Notes under the pieces: model-generated
What the model was told of the DNA's origin: nothing
What the model saw: only the letters and a program-made list of their open reading frames with translations
Databases searched by the model: none
Assembly (NCBI RefSeq): GCF_006716425.1
Contig: NZ_VFOZ01000001.1
Span: 6,076,001-6,140,000, forward strand
Length of the DNA: 64,000 bases
Reading direction: 5' to 3'
From: Actinoallomurus bryophytorum
GTDB taxonomy: Bacteria; Actinomycetota; Actinomycetes; Streptosporangiales; Streptosporangiaceae
Position numbers and translations under genes: made by a program
Shown here: positions 17,855-25,880 of the stretch, piece by piece
Layout of the letters: every line of letters starts with the position of its first letter
Position numbering within the stretch: the first letter of the stretch is position 1

Positions 17855-19264
17855 ATGACCTGTATGGTGCTAGGGCAGAACGACGAGAACGGGTCGCAGA
17901 CCTGTGAGCTGCCGGGTTGCGACAACCCTATTATTCAGTTTCCTGGCGCTGCGCCGCCACGGAAGTACTGCTGTAGTGATCATCGCCGAGAGGCTCGCAG
18001 GCTTCGCTACGCGACCAGGGCCGCGACGCCCCCGGAGCCGGAGCCCACCGAGCGGTCCGTCGTATCCCTGACGAGTCCGTCCCGTGCGCCCGTACGTCCC
18101 GCGGACCGGCAGGAGAAGAAGGCCGCCTGGCGAGGCACCCGCGCGATACTGGCGCTCGCGGGTGTGTCGGCCGTCGTGGCGGGGCTGATCCCAGGCGACA
18201 CCGGATTCACGCCCGGCGGCACCGGAACCCACCAGACCGCCGCCCGGCCGCGTACGGCCAATCCCCAGGCGACGGTTGTGGACGCGACGTGGGCGCCCCG
18301 GGCCAAGAAGGTACTCGCCCAGGTCAACGCCGATCTGTCGGAGATCGACAAGGCCGAAGCCGCCGCCGCGGCCGTACCCCCGGAGAAACGATCTGCTCGC
18401 CTGCGGGCTCTGCTGCAACGTCTTGACCTGCGCGCGTCGGACCTGACACGGCTCCGCAACCTGTTGCGGTCGAATTTGTCGCTCGTGGCGAACTACGGTC
18501 AGGCCGCCGAGAGTTTGGCCGACACGCAGAAGCAACTCGGATTGCTGAACCAGGCCCGTGGATCGTTGCGCTCGTTGTCCGGCCCGGCCCGCGAGGACAT
18601 GAACTGGATCTTGAACGGTCTGGAGAGCCAGGCGGGGAAGCTCTCCCAGGAGGAACGCAGTCACCGGGAAGCCGAGGAGAATCTGCGCAGGCCCGCGGTG
18701 GAGGCGAGTGGCCAGGCCCTGCCCGACCTGCCCGATGACGTCCACGCGCTCGTCCGCGAGGTGAAAAAGGAAGCGGACGAAAGCAACCCGTCGAGGCGGC
18801 ACCAGGATCACCCGCAAAGTGGCTCTCCCTGGCCGGACCGCCCGCCCTCCCCGCCCCACAGCCCACCGGGCAATTCGAACCGGACGGGCGCACCCCCGCA
18901 CCCCCACTCGCCGTCCCCGACGGCGAAGCCTTCGACCCCGGCGGACCACGGGAAGGCCCCGACCCGGCACGAGCCGTCCACCCCGTCGAAGCCCGCGCCC
19001 CCCGCACCTGCTCACCACGAACCGGCTCCCCAGGCCCCGGCCCGCCCGGCCACCCCGAGCGGTGGCGGCGGCCAGTTCAGCGTGGACACGGGCTCGGGCG
19101 GCGGTGACTCGGGCAGCGTCGCATCGGACGCGAGCGACTCGGGCGTCGCATCGGACGCGGGCGACTCGGGCGACTCGGGTGACGCGGGCGGCTCCGATGG
19201 CGGTGACGGCGGCGGCGACGGTGGCGACGGTGGCGACGGTGGAGGCGACGGCGGCGGCGAGTGA
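17855..19264 (+). CDS. Membrane protein with N-terminal zinc-ribbon-like motif and Asp/Gly-rich C-terminal tail
   Basis: A 469-residue protein; ATG 17855 (or ATG 17864) has no strong ribosome-binding site. Residues about 17-50 resemble a small zinc ribbon: CELPGC, then RKYCCSDHRREARR, with three Cys and a His as likely ligands. One transmembrane segment follows (about 95-112, ILALAGVSAVVAGLIPG). Next is a helical, charged, coiled-coil-prone region (about 140-310), then a Pro/His/Ser-rich stretch and a final 70 residues of GDSGD and GGDGG repeats. The Arg-rich N-side suggests the ribbon is inside the cell and the rest outside. The Asp/Gly-rich tail resembles the tract in the upstream surface protein, so the two may work together. 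No known family is recognised. Confidence 0.75.
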   Translation: MTCMVLGQNDENGSQTCELPGCDNPIIQFPGAAPPRKYCCSDHRREARRLRYATRAATPPEPEPTERSVVSLTSPSRAPVRPADRQEKKAAWRGTRAILALAGVSAVVAGLIPGDTGFTPGGTGTHQTAARPRTANPQATVVDATWAPRAKKVLAQVNADLSEIDKAEAAAAAVPPEKRSARLRALLQRLDLRASDLTRLRNLLRSNLSLVANYGQAAESLADTQKQLGLLNQARGSLRSLSGPAREDMNWILNGLESQAGKLSQEERSHREAEENLRRPAVEASGQALPDLPDDVHALVREVKKEADESNPSRRHQDHPQSGSPWPDRPPSPPHSPPGNSNRTGAPPHPHSPSPTAKPSTPADHGKAPTRHEPSTPSKPAPPAPAHHEPAPQAPARPATPSGGGGQFSVDTGSGGGDSGSVASDASDSGVASDAGDSGDSGDAGGSDGGDGGGDGGDGGDGGGDGGGE

Positions 19265-19404
19265 CGGCCACGGTAGGTAAGACGGCTCCAGCCGTCGGCG
19301 TACTACGAACTGCAGCTCAGCCGAGGAGCGCGCGCGGCGCGTCCACTGACGCGTGGCATGAGGCTCGCCACTAGACGAAGTCCCATCGCGACGTTCTGGC
19401 GTCT

Positions 19405-19438
19405 ACCGGTCGGGGAATGCTCGCGCTCCCCGACCGGT
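19405..19438 (+). terminator. Strong 12-bp hairpin, likely terminator
   Basis: Perfect stem ACCGGTCGGGGA (19405-19416) with TCCCCGACCGGT (19427-19438) and a 10-base loop, located 140 bp after the preceding stop and just before the padR promoter region. No T-run follows. Confidence 0.7.
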
Positions 19439-19446
19439 CGCGCGAA

Positions 19447-19482
19447 CGACGTATACGCGGCGTATAGACGCGACGTATACGC
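19447..19482. promoter_or_regulatory. Probable PadR operator/promoter
   Basis: The 12-mer CGACGTATACGC occurs at 19447-19458 and again at 19471-19482; each holds the palindrome GTATAC, and a related GCGTATAGAC lies between. The second copy ends 18 bases before the padR start. AT-rich TATA-type palindromes like this are typical PadR sites, which points to autoregulation. Confidence 0.65.
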
Positions 19483-19500
19483 TTAGCGCATACTGCTCCC

Positions 19501-20025
19501 ATGAGCGTTCCCCTCACCCTGCTCGGCCTGCTCGAACGAGAGCCGAGCCATGGCTATGACCTCAAGCGCGACTACGACGCCTTCTTCGGCCGCGGCAAGC
19601 CACTGTCGTTCGGTCAGGTGTACGCCACCCTCGGCCGGCTGGCCCGCGACGGGAAGGTGGTGGTCGGGGACTCAGAGGCCGGGTCCGGCCCCGACCGCAA
19701 GCGATATGTCATCACCGAGCAGGGCGCGACCGAGTTCGAGGCATGGCTCACCGAGCCGGTCGCGGCCGAGCCGCACCTGCAGACGGTGCTGTTCGCCAAG
19801 GTCGTACTCGCGCTGATGCTGGGGCGCGACGCGGAGCGCTACCTCGACCTGCAGCGGGCGGCCCACCTGCAGCGGATGCGCGAGCTGACGGAGACCAAAC
19901 GGGCCGGCGGGCTGGTCGACGCGCTCCTCGCCGACCACGGCCTGTTCCACCTCGAATCCGACCTGCGCTGGATCGACCTGACCGCCGCCCGTCTCGACGC
20001 CCTGTCCGCGGAGGTGCGCTCATGA
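19501..20025 (+). CDS. PadR-family regulator
   Basis: A 174-residue PadR protein: winged helix at about residues 5-85 (LLEREPSHGYDLKRDYDAFF, FGQVYATLGRLARDG, RKRYVITEQG) and a C-terminal helical dimerisation region at about 95-170 (PadR C-terminal type). It is the first gene of a coupled operon with a micro-ORF, an ABC ATPase and an FtsX-like permease, a common arrangement in which PadR represses an exporter until a toxic compound binds. The stop TGA overlaps the ATG of the micro-ORF. Confidence 0.93.
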   Translation: MSVPLTLLGLLEREPSHGYDLKRDYDAFFGRGKPLSFGQVYATLGRLARDGKVVVGDSEAGSGPDRKRYVITEQGATEFEAWLTEPVAAEPHLQTVLFAKVVLALMLGRDAERYLDLQRAAHLQRMRELTETKRAGGLVDALLADHGLFHLESDLRWIDLTAARLDALSAEVRS

Positions 20026-20122
20026 GCGCCTCGACCCCCGAGGAAGGAGCGGCCGGGTGCCGGGCAGGGGAGTGCGGTCCGGGCAGGGCCCGCGCTTCGG
20101 CGGAGGTGCGGGCATGAGCGCC
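20008..20122 (+). repeat. 23-bp direct repeat flanking the padR-ABC micro-ORF
   Basis: Bases 20008-20030 and 20100-20122 match at 21 of 23 positions. Each copy contains GGAGG, a 7-base spacer and ATGAGCGCC, that is, a stop codon, ribosome-binding site and start codon in one unit. The peptides ending at each copy are SAEVRS and SAEVRA, so the 92 bp between looks like a local duplication of the gene junction. Confidence 0.7.
20022..20117 (+). CDS. 31-codon micro-ORF coupling padR to the ABC transporter
   Basis: Starts at ATG 20022 within the padR stop and stops at TGA 20115-20117 within the ATPase start; GGAGG precedes both starts by 7 bases. The peptide (MSASTPEEGAAGCRAGECG then GRARASAEVRA) resembles no known family. 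Its first residues resemble those of the ATPase (MSAAAPPE) and its last those of PadR. It is probably translated, but may only be a by-product of a duplication that keeps translation coupled. Confidence 0.45.
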   Translation: MSASTPEEGAAGCRAGECGPGRARASAEVRA

Positions 20123-20824
20123 GCCGCCCCTCCCGAAGCGACGCCCGGTGACATCATCGAGGCGCGTGACGTCGTCCTGTCGTTCGGCCCGACGCCCGCG
20201 CTTCAGGGGGCGAGCCTCTCGGTGGCCGCCGGAGAGATTCTGGCGATCATGGGCCCCAGCGGCTCCGGTAAGACGACGCTGCTCCACTGCCTGGCCGGGA
20301 TCCTGACCCCGAAGACGGGGGAGATCCACTTCGACGGCGGCCGGATCGACACCCTGGGAGAGACCGAACGCAGCACCCTGCGCCGGGACCGCTTCGGGTT
20401 CGTCTTCCAGTTCGGCCAGCTCGTCCCCGAGCTGACCACCGAGGAGAACATCGCGCTGCCGCTCCTGCTCGGCGGCGTCCGAAGGGCGGCGGCGCTGAAG
20501 GAGGCCGGCACCTGGTTCGAGCGGCTCGGCCTGGAAGGGCTGGAAAAGCGCAGGTCCGGCGAGCTTTCCGGAGGGCAGGCGCAGCGGGTCGCGCTCGCTC
20601 GCGGGCTGGTCGCGCGTCCGGAGGTCCTCTTCGCGGACGAGCCGACCGGCTCGCTCGACTCGCTCACCGGCGAGCACGTCATGGACCTGCTGGTCACCGC
20701 GGCCCGCGAGCAGGGCACCACCGTCATCCTCGTCACCCATGAGCCACGGGTGGCCGCGTACGCCGACCGCGAGGTCATCGTCCGCGACGGAAAGGTGCGC
20801 TCGGCCGTACGGACGACCTCATGA
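20114..20824 (+). CDS. ABC transporter ATPase, MacB/LolD type
   Basis: A 236-residue ATPase; ATG 20114 has GGAGG 7 bases upstream. Motifs are GPSGSGKTT (Walker A), QFGQLVPEL (Q-loop), LSGGQAQRVALARGL (signature), VLFADEPTGSLD (Walker B) and VTHEPRV (switch His). The subfamily drives FtsX-like permeases that export lipids, peptides or antibiotics instead of moving small nutrients inward. The stop overlaps the permease ATG (ATGA). Confidence 0.94.
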   Translation: MSAAAPPEATPGDIIEARDVVLSFGPTPALQGASLSVAAGEILAIMGPSGSGKTTLLHCLAGILTPKTGEIHFDGGRIDTLGETERSTLRRDRFGFVFQFGQLVPELTTEENIALPLLLGGVRRAAALKEAGTWFERLGLEGLEKRRSGELSGGQAQRVALARGLVARPEVLFADEPTGSLDSLTGEHVMDLLVTAAREQGTTVILVTHEPRVAAYADREVIVRDGKVRSAVRTTS

Positions 20825-23085
20825 TCGGCTTCGGTCTCCGCCTCACGCTGCGCGGCGGCAGGGAGGCCGCCGTACGCCTCGTCGTCACCGCCGCCGCCGT
20901 GGCACTGGGCGTCGGCCTGCTCCTGGTCACGCTGGCCGGCATCAACGGGGTGAACACGCAGAACACCCGCTACGCGTGGCTCAACTCCGCGGTTTCCGGG
21001 GCGTCCGACGCCGCCCCGTCACCGGATCCGCTCTGGGGGACGCTCGACACCGACCACTACCAGGGAAAGAGCATCATCCGGGTCGACGTCGCCGCCACCG
21101 GTCCACGCTCACCGGTGCCGCCCGGGATCCCGCGACTGCCCGGCCCGGGGCAGTACTACGCCTCGCCGGCCCTCGGCACCTTGCTGCGTACGGCGCCGCC
21201 GGCCGAGCTCGGCGCTCGCTACCCCGGAAGCCAGGTCGGCACGATCGGCCCGGCGGCACTGCCCGCCCCGAACTCGCTGATCGTCATCGTCGGCCACACC
21301 CCCGGCGAGCTCTCGCACGCGCCCGGTGCGAGGCAGGTCACCGCCATCGCGACCAGAACGCCCAGCAGCTGCGCCGAGTGCCAGGTCGGCACCAACGCCA
21401 ACGGCATCGACCTCATCCTGTCCGTCACGTCGGCGGCGCTGCTCTTCCCCGTACTCATCTTCATCGGCACCGCGACACGCCTCGCCGCCGCGCGCCGGGA
21501 GCAGCGCTTCGCCGCGATGCGCCTGGTCGGGGCGACGCCCCGGCAGGTCTCGGTGGTCTCGGCCGTCGAGTCGACGGTGGCGGCCGTCGCGGGTACGGCC
21601 GTCGGCTTCGGCCTGTTCTTCGTGTTCCGGGTACCGCTCGCGGCGCTTCCCTTCACCGGCGACCCGTTCTTCCCGAGCGACATGTCGCTCAACCTGATCG
21701 ACGTTCTCGGGGTCGCCCTCGGCGTCCCGCTGGCGGCGGCGGTCGCGGCACGGATCGCGCTGCGGCGCGTGCGGATCTCCCCGCTGGGCGTGGGCCGTCG
21801 CGTCACGCCGCGCGCCCCCCGCGCGTACCGGCTGATCCCGCTCGTCGCCGGCATCGCCGAGCTGTCCTACTTCGTCGGCCGGCGTCCCGAGAGCACGAAC
21901 GGCCAGATCCAGGCGTACCTCACCGGGATCTTCCTGATGATGGGCGGCCTGGTCTACGCCGGGCCGTGGCTGACGATGGCCGGTTCTCGTCTCATGGCCC
22001 GGCGCGCCGACCGGCCCGCGACGCTCATCGCCGCCCGACGGCTTTCGGACGATCCGCGCGCGGCCTTCCGCGCCATCAGCGGGCTCGTCCTCGCCCTCTT
22101 CGTCACGAGTACGGCCATCGGGGTGATCACGACGTTCGTCGCCGAACGCGGAGTGCCGAGTGGCGACGCGACGGCCAGGAACACGGTGGTGGCCGACTTC
22201 TCCGACGGCTGGACCGAGACCCCCGGGGTGCCGAAGGCGCACGTCGCCCCGGTCACGGACGCGGTCCTCCGCACCCTGCGCTCGATGCGGGGAGTCAGCG
22301 GCGTGGCGTTGATCCACACGAACCCGCTCGGCACCACGATCTCATTCGGTGGCCCCCGGCCGGTCGTGGCCGGGCTGGTGTCGTGCGGGCAACTGGCCGG
22401 CGTACCGGGATTCGGCCACTGCGCCGCCGGGGCGGACGTGGCGTCGGTCTCACCCCTTCTCGGCTTCGAGCGCCGGCCGAACGCTTCCATGGACACCGTG
22501 AACTGGGCCACCGCGGCCATCTCCGCCGAACGGCTCCAGAGCCTCCCGGTCCAGATGATCATGGTGCGTACGGACGGCTCGCGTGCGGTGGTCGAGCAGG
22601 TGAAGACCGTTCTCGTGGACGACTTTCCCCTGCACGGGTCACCCGCCGTCGTCACGGAGGAGCGTGCGGACGCGGCCGCCGCGAAGCTGCTCGTCGGCTA
22701 CAAGCAGCTGGCCGACGTCGTGATCCTCGTGAGCATGTGCATCGCCGGCTGCAGCCTGGCGGTGAGTGTGGCCGGCGGTCTGAACGACCGCAAACGTCCC
22801 TTCAGCCTGCTGCGGCTCACCGGTGTCTCGCTCGGCACGCTACGTCGCGTGGTCGTCCTGGAGACCGCCGTTCCGCTGCTCGTCATCGCGGTGGTGGCGA
22901 TCGGGACCGGGTTCCTGGCCGCCCAGTTGTTCCTCAAGTCCCAGCTGGACTACACGCTCCGGCCGCCGGGCGCCGCGTACTACCTGGCGGTCCTCGCCGG
23001 GCTCGCCGTCTCCCTCGGGGTCATCGCGTCCACCCTCCCCCTGCTGAGGCGGATCACCGGACCGGAGACCGCCAGGAACGAGTGA
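20821..23085 (+). CDS. FtsX-like ABC permease
   Basis: A 754-residue membrane protein with the duplicated FtsX/MacB-type layout. There is an N-terminal transmembrane helix, a large extracytoplasmic domain (about 40-195), and a block of helices at about 200-435 containing an FtsX motif (AARREQRFAAMRLVGATPRQ). A second extracytoplasmic domain (about 445-625) follows, then a final set of three helices with a second FtsX motif (DRKRPFSLLRLTGVSLGTL). Together with the ATPase it probably exports a hydrophobic compound or peptide under PadR control. Confidence 0.92.
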   Translation: MIGFGLRLTLRGGREAAVRLVVTAAAVALGVGLLLVTLAGINGVNTQNTRYAWLNSAVSGASDAAPSPDPLWGTLDTDHYQGKSIIRVDVAATGPRSPVPPGIPRLPGPGQYYASPALGTLLRTAPPAELGARYPGSQVGTIGPAALPAPNSLIVIVGHTPGELSHAPGARQVTAIATRTPSSCAECQVGTNANGIDLILSVTSAALLFPVLIFIGTATRLAAARREQRFAAMRLVGATPRQVSVVSAVESTVAAVAGTAVGFGLFFVFRVPLAALPFTGDPFFPSDMSLNLIDVLGVALGVPLAAAVAARIALRRVRISPLGVGRRVTPRAPRAYRLIPLVAGIAELSYFVGRRPESTNGQIQAYLTGIFLMMGGLVYAGPWLTMAGSRLMARRADRPATLIAARRLSDDPRAAFRAISGLVLALFVTSTAIGVITTFVAERGVPSGDATARNTVVADFSDGWTETPGVPKAHVAPVTDAVLRTLRSMRGVSGVALIHTNPLGTTISFGGPRPVVAGLVSCGQLAGVPGFGHCAAGADVASVSPLLGFERRPNASMDTVNWATAAISAERLQSLPVQMIMVRTDGSRAVVEQVKTVLVDDFPLHGSPAVVTEERADAAAAKLLVGYKQLADVVILVSMCIAGCSLAVSVAGGLNDRKRPFSLLRLTGVSLGTLRRVVVLETAVPLLVIAVVAIGTGFLAAQLFLKSQLDYTLRPPGAAYYLAVLAGLAVSLGVIASTLPLLRRITGPETARNE

Positions 23086-23094
23086 CCGCCGGCG

Positions 23095-23718
23095 TCAGGG
23101 CGTGCCTTGGGAGGGGAGGAGTGCGGTGACGGCGGCGCGGATCGGCGCGAGGTCGATGTCGGCGGCGAGTGAGGCCTCGTCGGACCCCTCGTCCAGGGGC
23201 GCCTCGACGCCGAGGAGGGCGCGGAAGAGCCGCGGGAACACCGTGCGGCCGAGCAGCCGGTCCGCGGCGTCACCGCCGGCCGGCGGTGCGAGCCGGCACC
23301 GCTCGACCAGGAACGCCGCCAGCCGCTCGTGTGCCGTGTGGAAGATCGCGTCGTAGAACTGGGCCGATGCCTCCGGGAGCCGCTCGGCCTCGGCGATGCC
23401 CAGGCGGCAGGTACGCAGCGCGGGCTTCCGGAGGAGCAGTTGCAGGAAACGGCCGCAGAAGATGACGACCGCGTCCGTGGTGTCCTCGCCATAGTCGGCG
23501 GGCGTCTTGAGTTTGCCGAGGTAGAGCTCGCGCGAGATGTCGACGACCGCGAGGAAGAGCTTGTCCTTGCTCTCGAAGTGGGCGTACAGCGATCGCTTCG
23601 ACGTCTCGGCGCGTGCGGCCACCACGTCCATCGAGGTGCGCTCGAAGCCCATCTCGATGAAGAGGTCCTTCGCCGTCCACAGGATGTGCCGCCGTAGTTC
23701 CTCACCGCGCCTTGCCAT
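23095..23718 (-). CDS. TetR-family regulator
   Basis: A 207-residue TetR protein: helix-turn-helix at about residues 9-55 (TAKDLFIEMGFERTSMDVVA, SKRSLYAHFESKDKLF) and a ligand-binding domain with a TetR_C_7-like pattern. It is divergent from an NmrA-like gene across a 74-bp region holding a perfect 8-bp-arm palindrome, so it probably represses itself and the NmrA-hydrolase pair. It converges on the permease gene with a 9-bp gap. Confidence 0.93.
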   Translation of the reverse strand: MARRGEELRRHILWTAKDLFIEMGFERTSMDVVAARAETSKRSLYAHFESKDKLFLAVVDISRELYLGKLKTPADYGEDTTDAVVIFCGRFLQLLLRKPALRTCRLGIAEAERLPEASAQFYDAIFHTAHERLAAFLVERCRLAPPAGGDAADRLLGRTVFPRLFRALLGVEAPLDEGSDEASLAADIDLAPIRAAVTALLPSQGTP

Positions 23719-23737
23719 GCGATCTTGCCTTCTCTCA

Positions 23738-23764
23738 AAGTAAACGGTACGGTAGAGTTTACTT
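23738..23764. promoter_or_regulatory. Probable TetR operator
   Basis: AAGTAAAC (23738-23745) and GTTTACTT (23757-23764) form perfect arms around an 11-base centre, 19 bases from the TetR start and 28 bases from the NmrA-like start. Confidence 0.7.
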
Positions 23765-23792
23765 CCTACATCAACCCGGAAGAGTGAGTCGC

Positions 23793-24671
23793 ATGATCGT
23801 CGTCACCACACCCACAGGCAGCATCGGGAATCAAGTTATCGCGGGCCTTCTCCGGAGCGGGGAACCGGTGCGCGTGATCGCACGCGATCCCTCCCGCCTC
23901 TCCTCGCAGGTGAGCGAGCGCGTCGAGGTCGTGCGGGGATCCCACGGCGACGCCGACGTCGTCGGCAAGGCGTTCGCGGGCGCCGACGCCGTGTTCTGGC
24001 TCGTACCCCCGGACCCACGGGCCACGAGCGTCGAGGCCGCCTACCTCGACTTCAGCCGGCCGGCGTGCGACGCCTTCAGGAGCCAGGGAGTCGGCCGGGT
24101 CGTCGGAGTCTCGGCCCTGGGCCGCGGGGTGCCCGGCAACGCCGGGAACGTCTCGGCGTCGCTGGCCCTCGACGACCTGATCGCGAGTACGGGCGTGAGC
24201 TACCGGGCGCTGACCATGCCCTCGTTCATGGACAACCTCCTGCGCCAGACCGAGGCGATCAGGAGCCAGGGCATGATCTTCTCGCCGATCTCCGCGGACC
24301 TCAAGGCCCCGGTCTGTGCCACCCGCGACATCGCCGACGCCGCCGTCAGGCTGCTGCTCGATCCCTCCTGGAGCGGATCGGGAGACGTCCCGGTACTCGG
24401 CCCCGAGGACCTGTCCTTCGACGACATGGCACAGATCATGTCCGAGGTGCTGGGACGGCCGATCCGCCCCCAGCAGGTCCCGGTCGAGGCCTACAGGTCC
24501 GGGCTGACCGATCACGGGTTTTCCGAGGCGATGGCACAGGCCATGGCCGACATGGCGACGGCCAAGAACAACGGCCTCGACAACGCCGAACCGCGTACCC
24601 CGCAGGCCACCACCCCCACCACCTTCCGCCAATGGTGCGAAGAGGTCCTCAAGCCCGCCGTCCTCGCCTGA
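23793..24671 (+). CDS. NmrA-like NAD(P)-binding oxidoreductase
   Basis: A 292-residue atypical short-chain dehydrogenase of the NmrA/HSCARG type, starting at ATG 23793. It opens with the dinucleotide-binding motif TPTGSIGNQV, followed by VIARDPSRL, DAVFWLVPPD and VVGVSALGRG. There is no YxxxK catalytic pair, as is usual for this group; members act as NAD(P)H sensors or quinone reductases. It is the first gene after the TetR operator and is followed 21 bp later by an alpha/beta-hydrolase, probably co-transcribed. Confidence 0.88.
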   Translation: MIVVTTPTGSIGNQVIAGLLRSGEPVRVIARDPSRLSSQVSERVEVVRGSHGDADVVGKAFAGADAVFWLVPPDPRATSVEAAYLDFSRPACDAFRSQGVGRVVGVSALGRGVPGNAGNVSASLALDDLIASTGVSYRALTMPSFMDNLLRQTEAIRSQGMIFSPISADLKAPVCATRDIADAAVRLLLDPSWSGSGDVPVLGPEDLSFDDMAQIMSEVLGRPIRPQQVPVEAYRSGLTDHGFSEAMAQAMADMATAKNNGLDNAEPRTPQATTPTTFRQWCEEVLKPAVLA

Positions 24672-24692
24672 GCACCCGGAAAGGAACATCAG

Positions 24693-25640
24693 ATGACCGA
24701 GATACGTGAGCCTCCCGCCCTGACCGGCGAACAGATCGACCAGGCGTTGCGGCGGTTCGCCGACGCGTTCAGCCGGCAACGCCGGTCCCCGATCCTGCAC
24801 TCACCGTCCGAGCAGGGCCTCGACCATGAGGATGTGACGTTCCCCTCCCGGGACGGGGTGCCGCTGGAGGGCTGGTTCATTCCGGCGGCCGGGTCGGACA
24901 AGCTCGTCATCGCGAACCACCCGCTGGGCTTCAACCGGTCCGGCATGCCTGCTCATCTGGAGCCGTGGAGGTCGGAGTGGGCATCGAGCGGCAACGGGTT
25001 CGAGGTCGACTTCGTCCCGGACTACAAGATCCTCCATGACGCCGGCTACAACGTTCTGGCCTATGACCTGCGAAACCACGGTCACAGCGGCGATGCCAAC
25101 GGAGGTGTCACGTCGAGCGGCATCTTCGAGGCCCGTGACGTCGCCGGCTCGCTGAGCTATGCGCGCGGTCGCCGCGACACGCGCGACATGACGATCGGGC
25201 TCTTCAGCCGTTGCATGGGCTCCAGCTCCACGTTCTCGGCGATGACGCAGTTCCCCGAGGTGTTCGACGGTGTGCGCTGCCTGGTCGCGCCTCAGCCGGT
25301 GACCACGCGGACCATCATCGAGCGCCGCCTGGCCGTCATGGGACTCTCCGAACACCTCGACGAGCTCGAGCGGCTCATCGTCCTGCGTACGAGCATCGGG
25401 TTCGCGCGGAGGAACACCCAGGAGTGGGCCAGGAACGTCCGCGTTCCCACGTTCTTGTACCAGGTGCGTGACGACGTGCTGACGCATCCGAGCGACGTGC
25501 AGACGATCTTCGACAACCTTCCCGTCGCGGAGAAGAAGCTCCAGTGGATCGAGGGCACGACGGCCCGGTGGGACGGCTACCTGGAGTTCCAGCGCCGCCC
25601 CGGGCCGATGCTCGAGTGGTTCGCCACGTACATGTCCTGA
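24693..25640 (+). CDS. Alpha/beta-hydrolase-fold protein with Cys at the nucleophile position
   Basis: A 315-residue cytosolic alpha/beta-hydrolase. The fold is shown by GVPLEGWFIPA, NVLAYDLRNHGHSG and a nucleophile elbow SRCMGSS where Cys174 takes the place of the usual Ser. The acid is probably in QVRDDVLTHP. At the point where the catalytic His is expected the sequence reads EGTTARWDGY, with no His. Dienelactone hydrolases also use Cys, but they keep Asp and His. Function is therefore uncertain; it may be a divergent enzyme or a binding protein. It follows the NmrA-like gene under the TetR operator. Confidence 0.8.
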   Translation: MTEIREPPALTGEQIDQALRRFADAFSRQRRSPILHSPSEQGLDHEDVTFPSRDGVPLEGWFIPAAGSDKLVIANHPLGFNRSGMPAHLEPWRSEWASSGNGFEVDFVPDYKILHDAGYNVLAYDLRNHGHSGDANGGVTSSGIFEARDVAGSLSYARGRRDTRDMTIGLFSRCMGSSSTFSAMTQFPEVFDGVRCLVAPQPVTTRTIIERRLAVMGLSEHLDELERLIVLRTSIGFARRNTQEWARNVRVPTFLYQVRDDVLTHPSDVQTIFDNLPVAEKKLQWIEGTTARWDGYLEFQRRPGPMLEWFATYMS

Positions 25641-25676
25641 ATCACCGGGCCCGGCGCGTGTTCCTGTACGCGCGCC

Positions 25677-25819
25677 CGTGCCAGGGGAACTCGCCCTCGA
25701 ACCGGGCGACGCGTACGACCGCGTCGTTCGCCGTCACCAGGCCGCGTGGCTGCCAGGGGCCCGTCAGGGAGCCGATCACTTCGCTGATCGACACCGGTTC
25801 TGTCTCGGATGGAGTTGTC
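25677..25819 (-). pseudogene. Broken duplicate of the cupin gene (5' part only)
   Basis: This 143-bp stretch aligns without gaps to 8924-9066 and differs at only 5 positions (about 96.5% identical). It covers codons 2 to about 47 of the cupin gene in the same orientation, but the start codon has been lost exactly at the duplication edge and the rest of the gene is missing, including the second cupin motif. It lies between two genes and has no obvious function. High identity suggests recent duplication or gene conversion. Confidence 0.92.
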
Positions 25820-25847
25820 TGGGACCCGTCTTCGCGCCAACCGGTGC

Positions 25848-25880
25848 CACCGCCCCGCGGGGTGTTCCTACGGGGCGGTG
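25848..25880 (-). terminator. Hairpin overlapping the stop of the MFS gene
   Basis: Perfect 10-bp stem CACCGCCCCG (25848-25857) with CGGGGCGGTG (25871-25880). The stop codon of the MFS gene lies in the loop at 25868-25870. No T-run. Confidence 0.6.

Noticed and set aside
17698-17925. 75-codon frame on the - strand before the zinc-ribbon gene
   Set aside because: No ribosome-binding site or recognisable protein text; overlaps the start of the better supported + strand gene.
25640-25867. Functional second cupin gene
   Set aside because: Start codon, second cupin motif and two thirds of the gene are absent; called a fragment instead.
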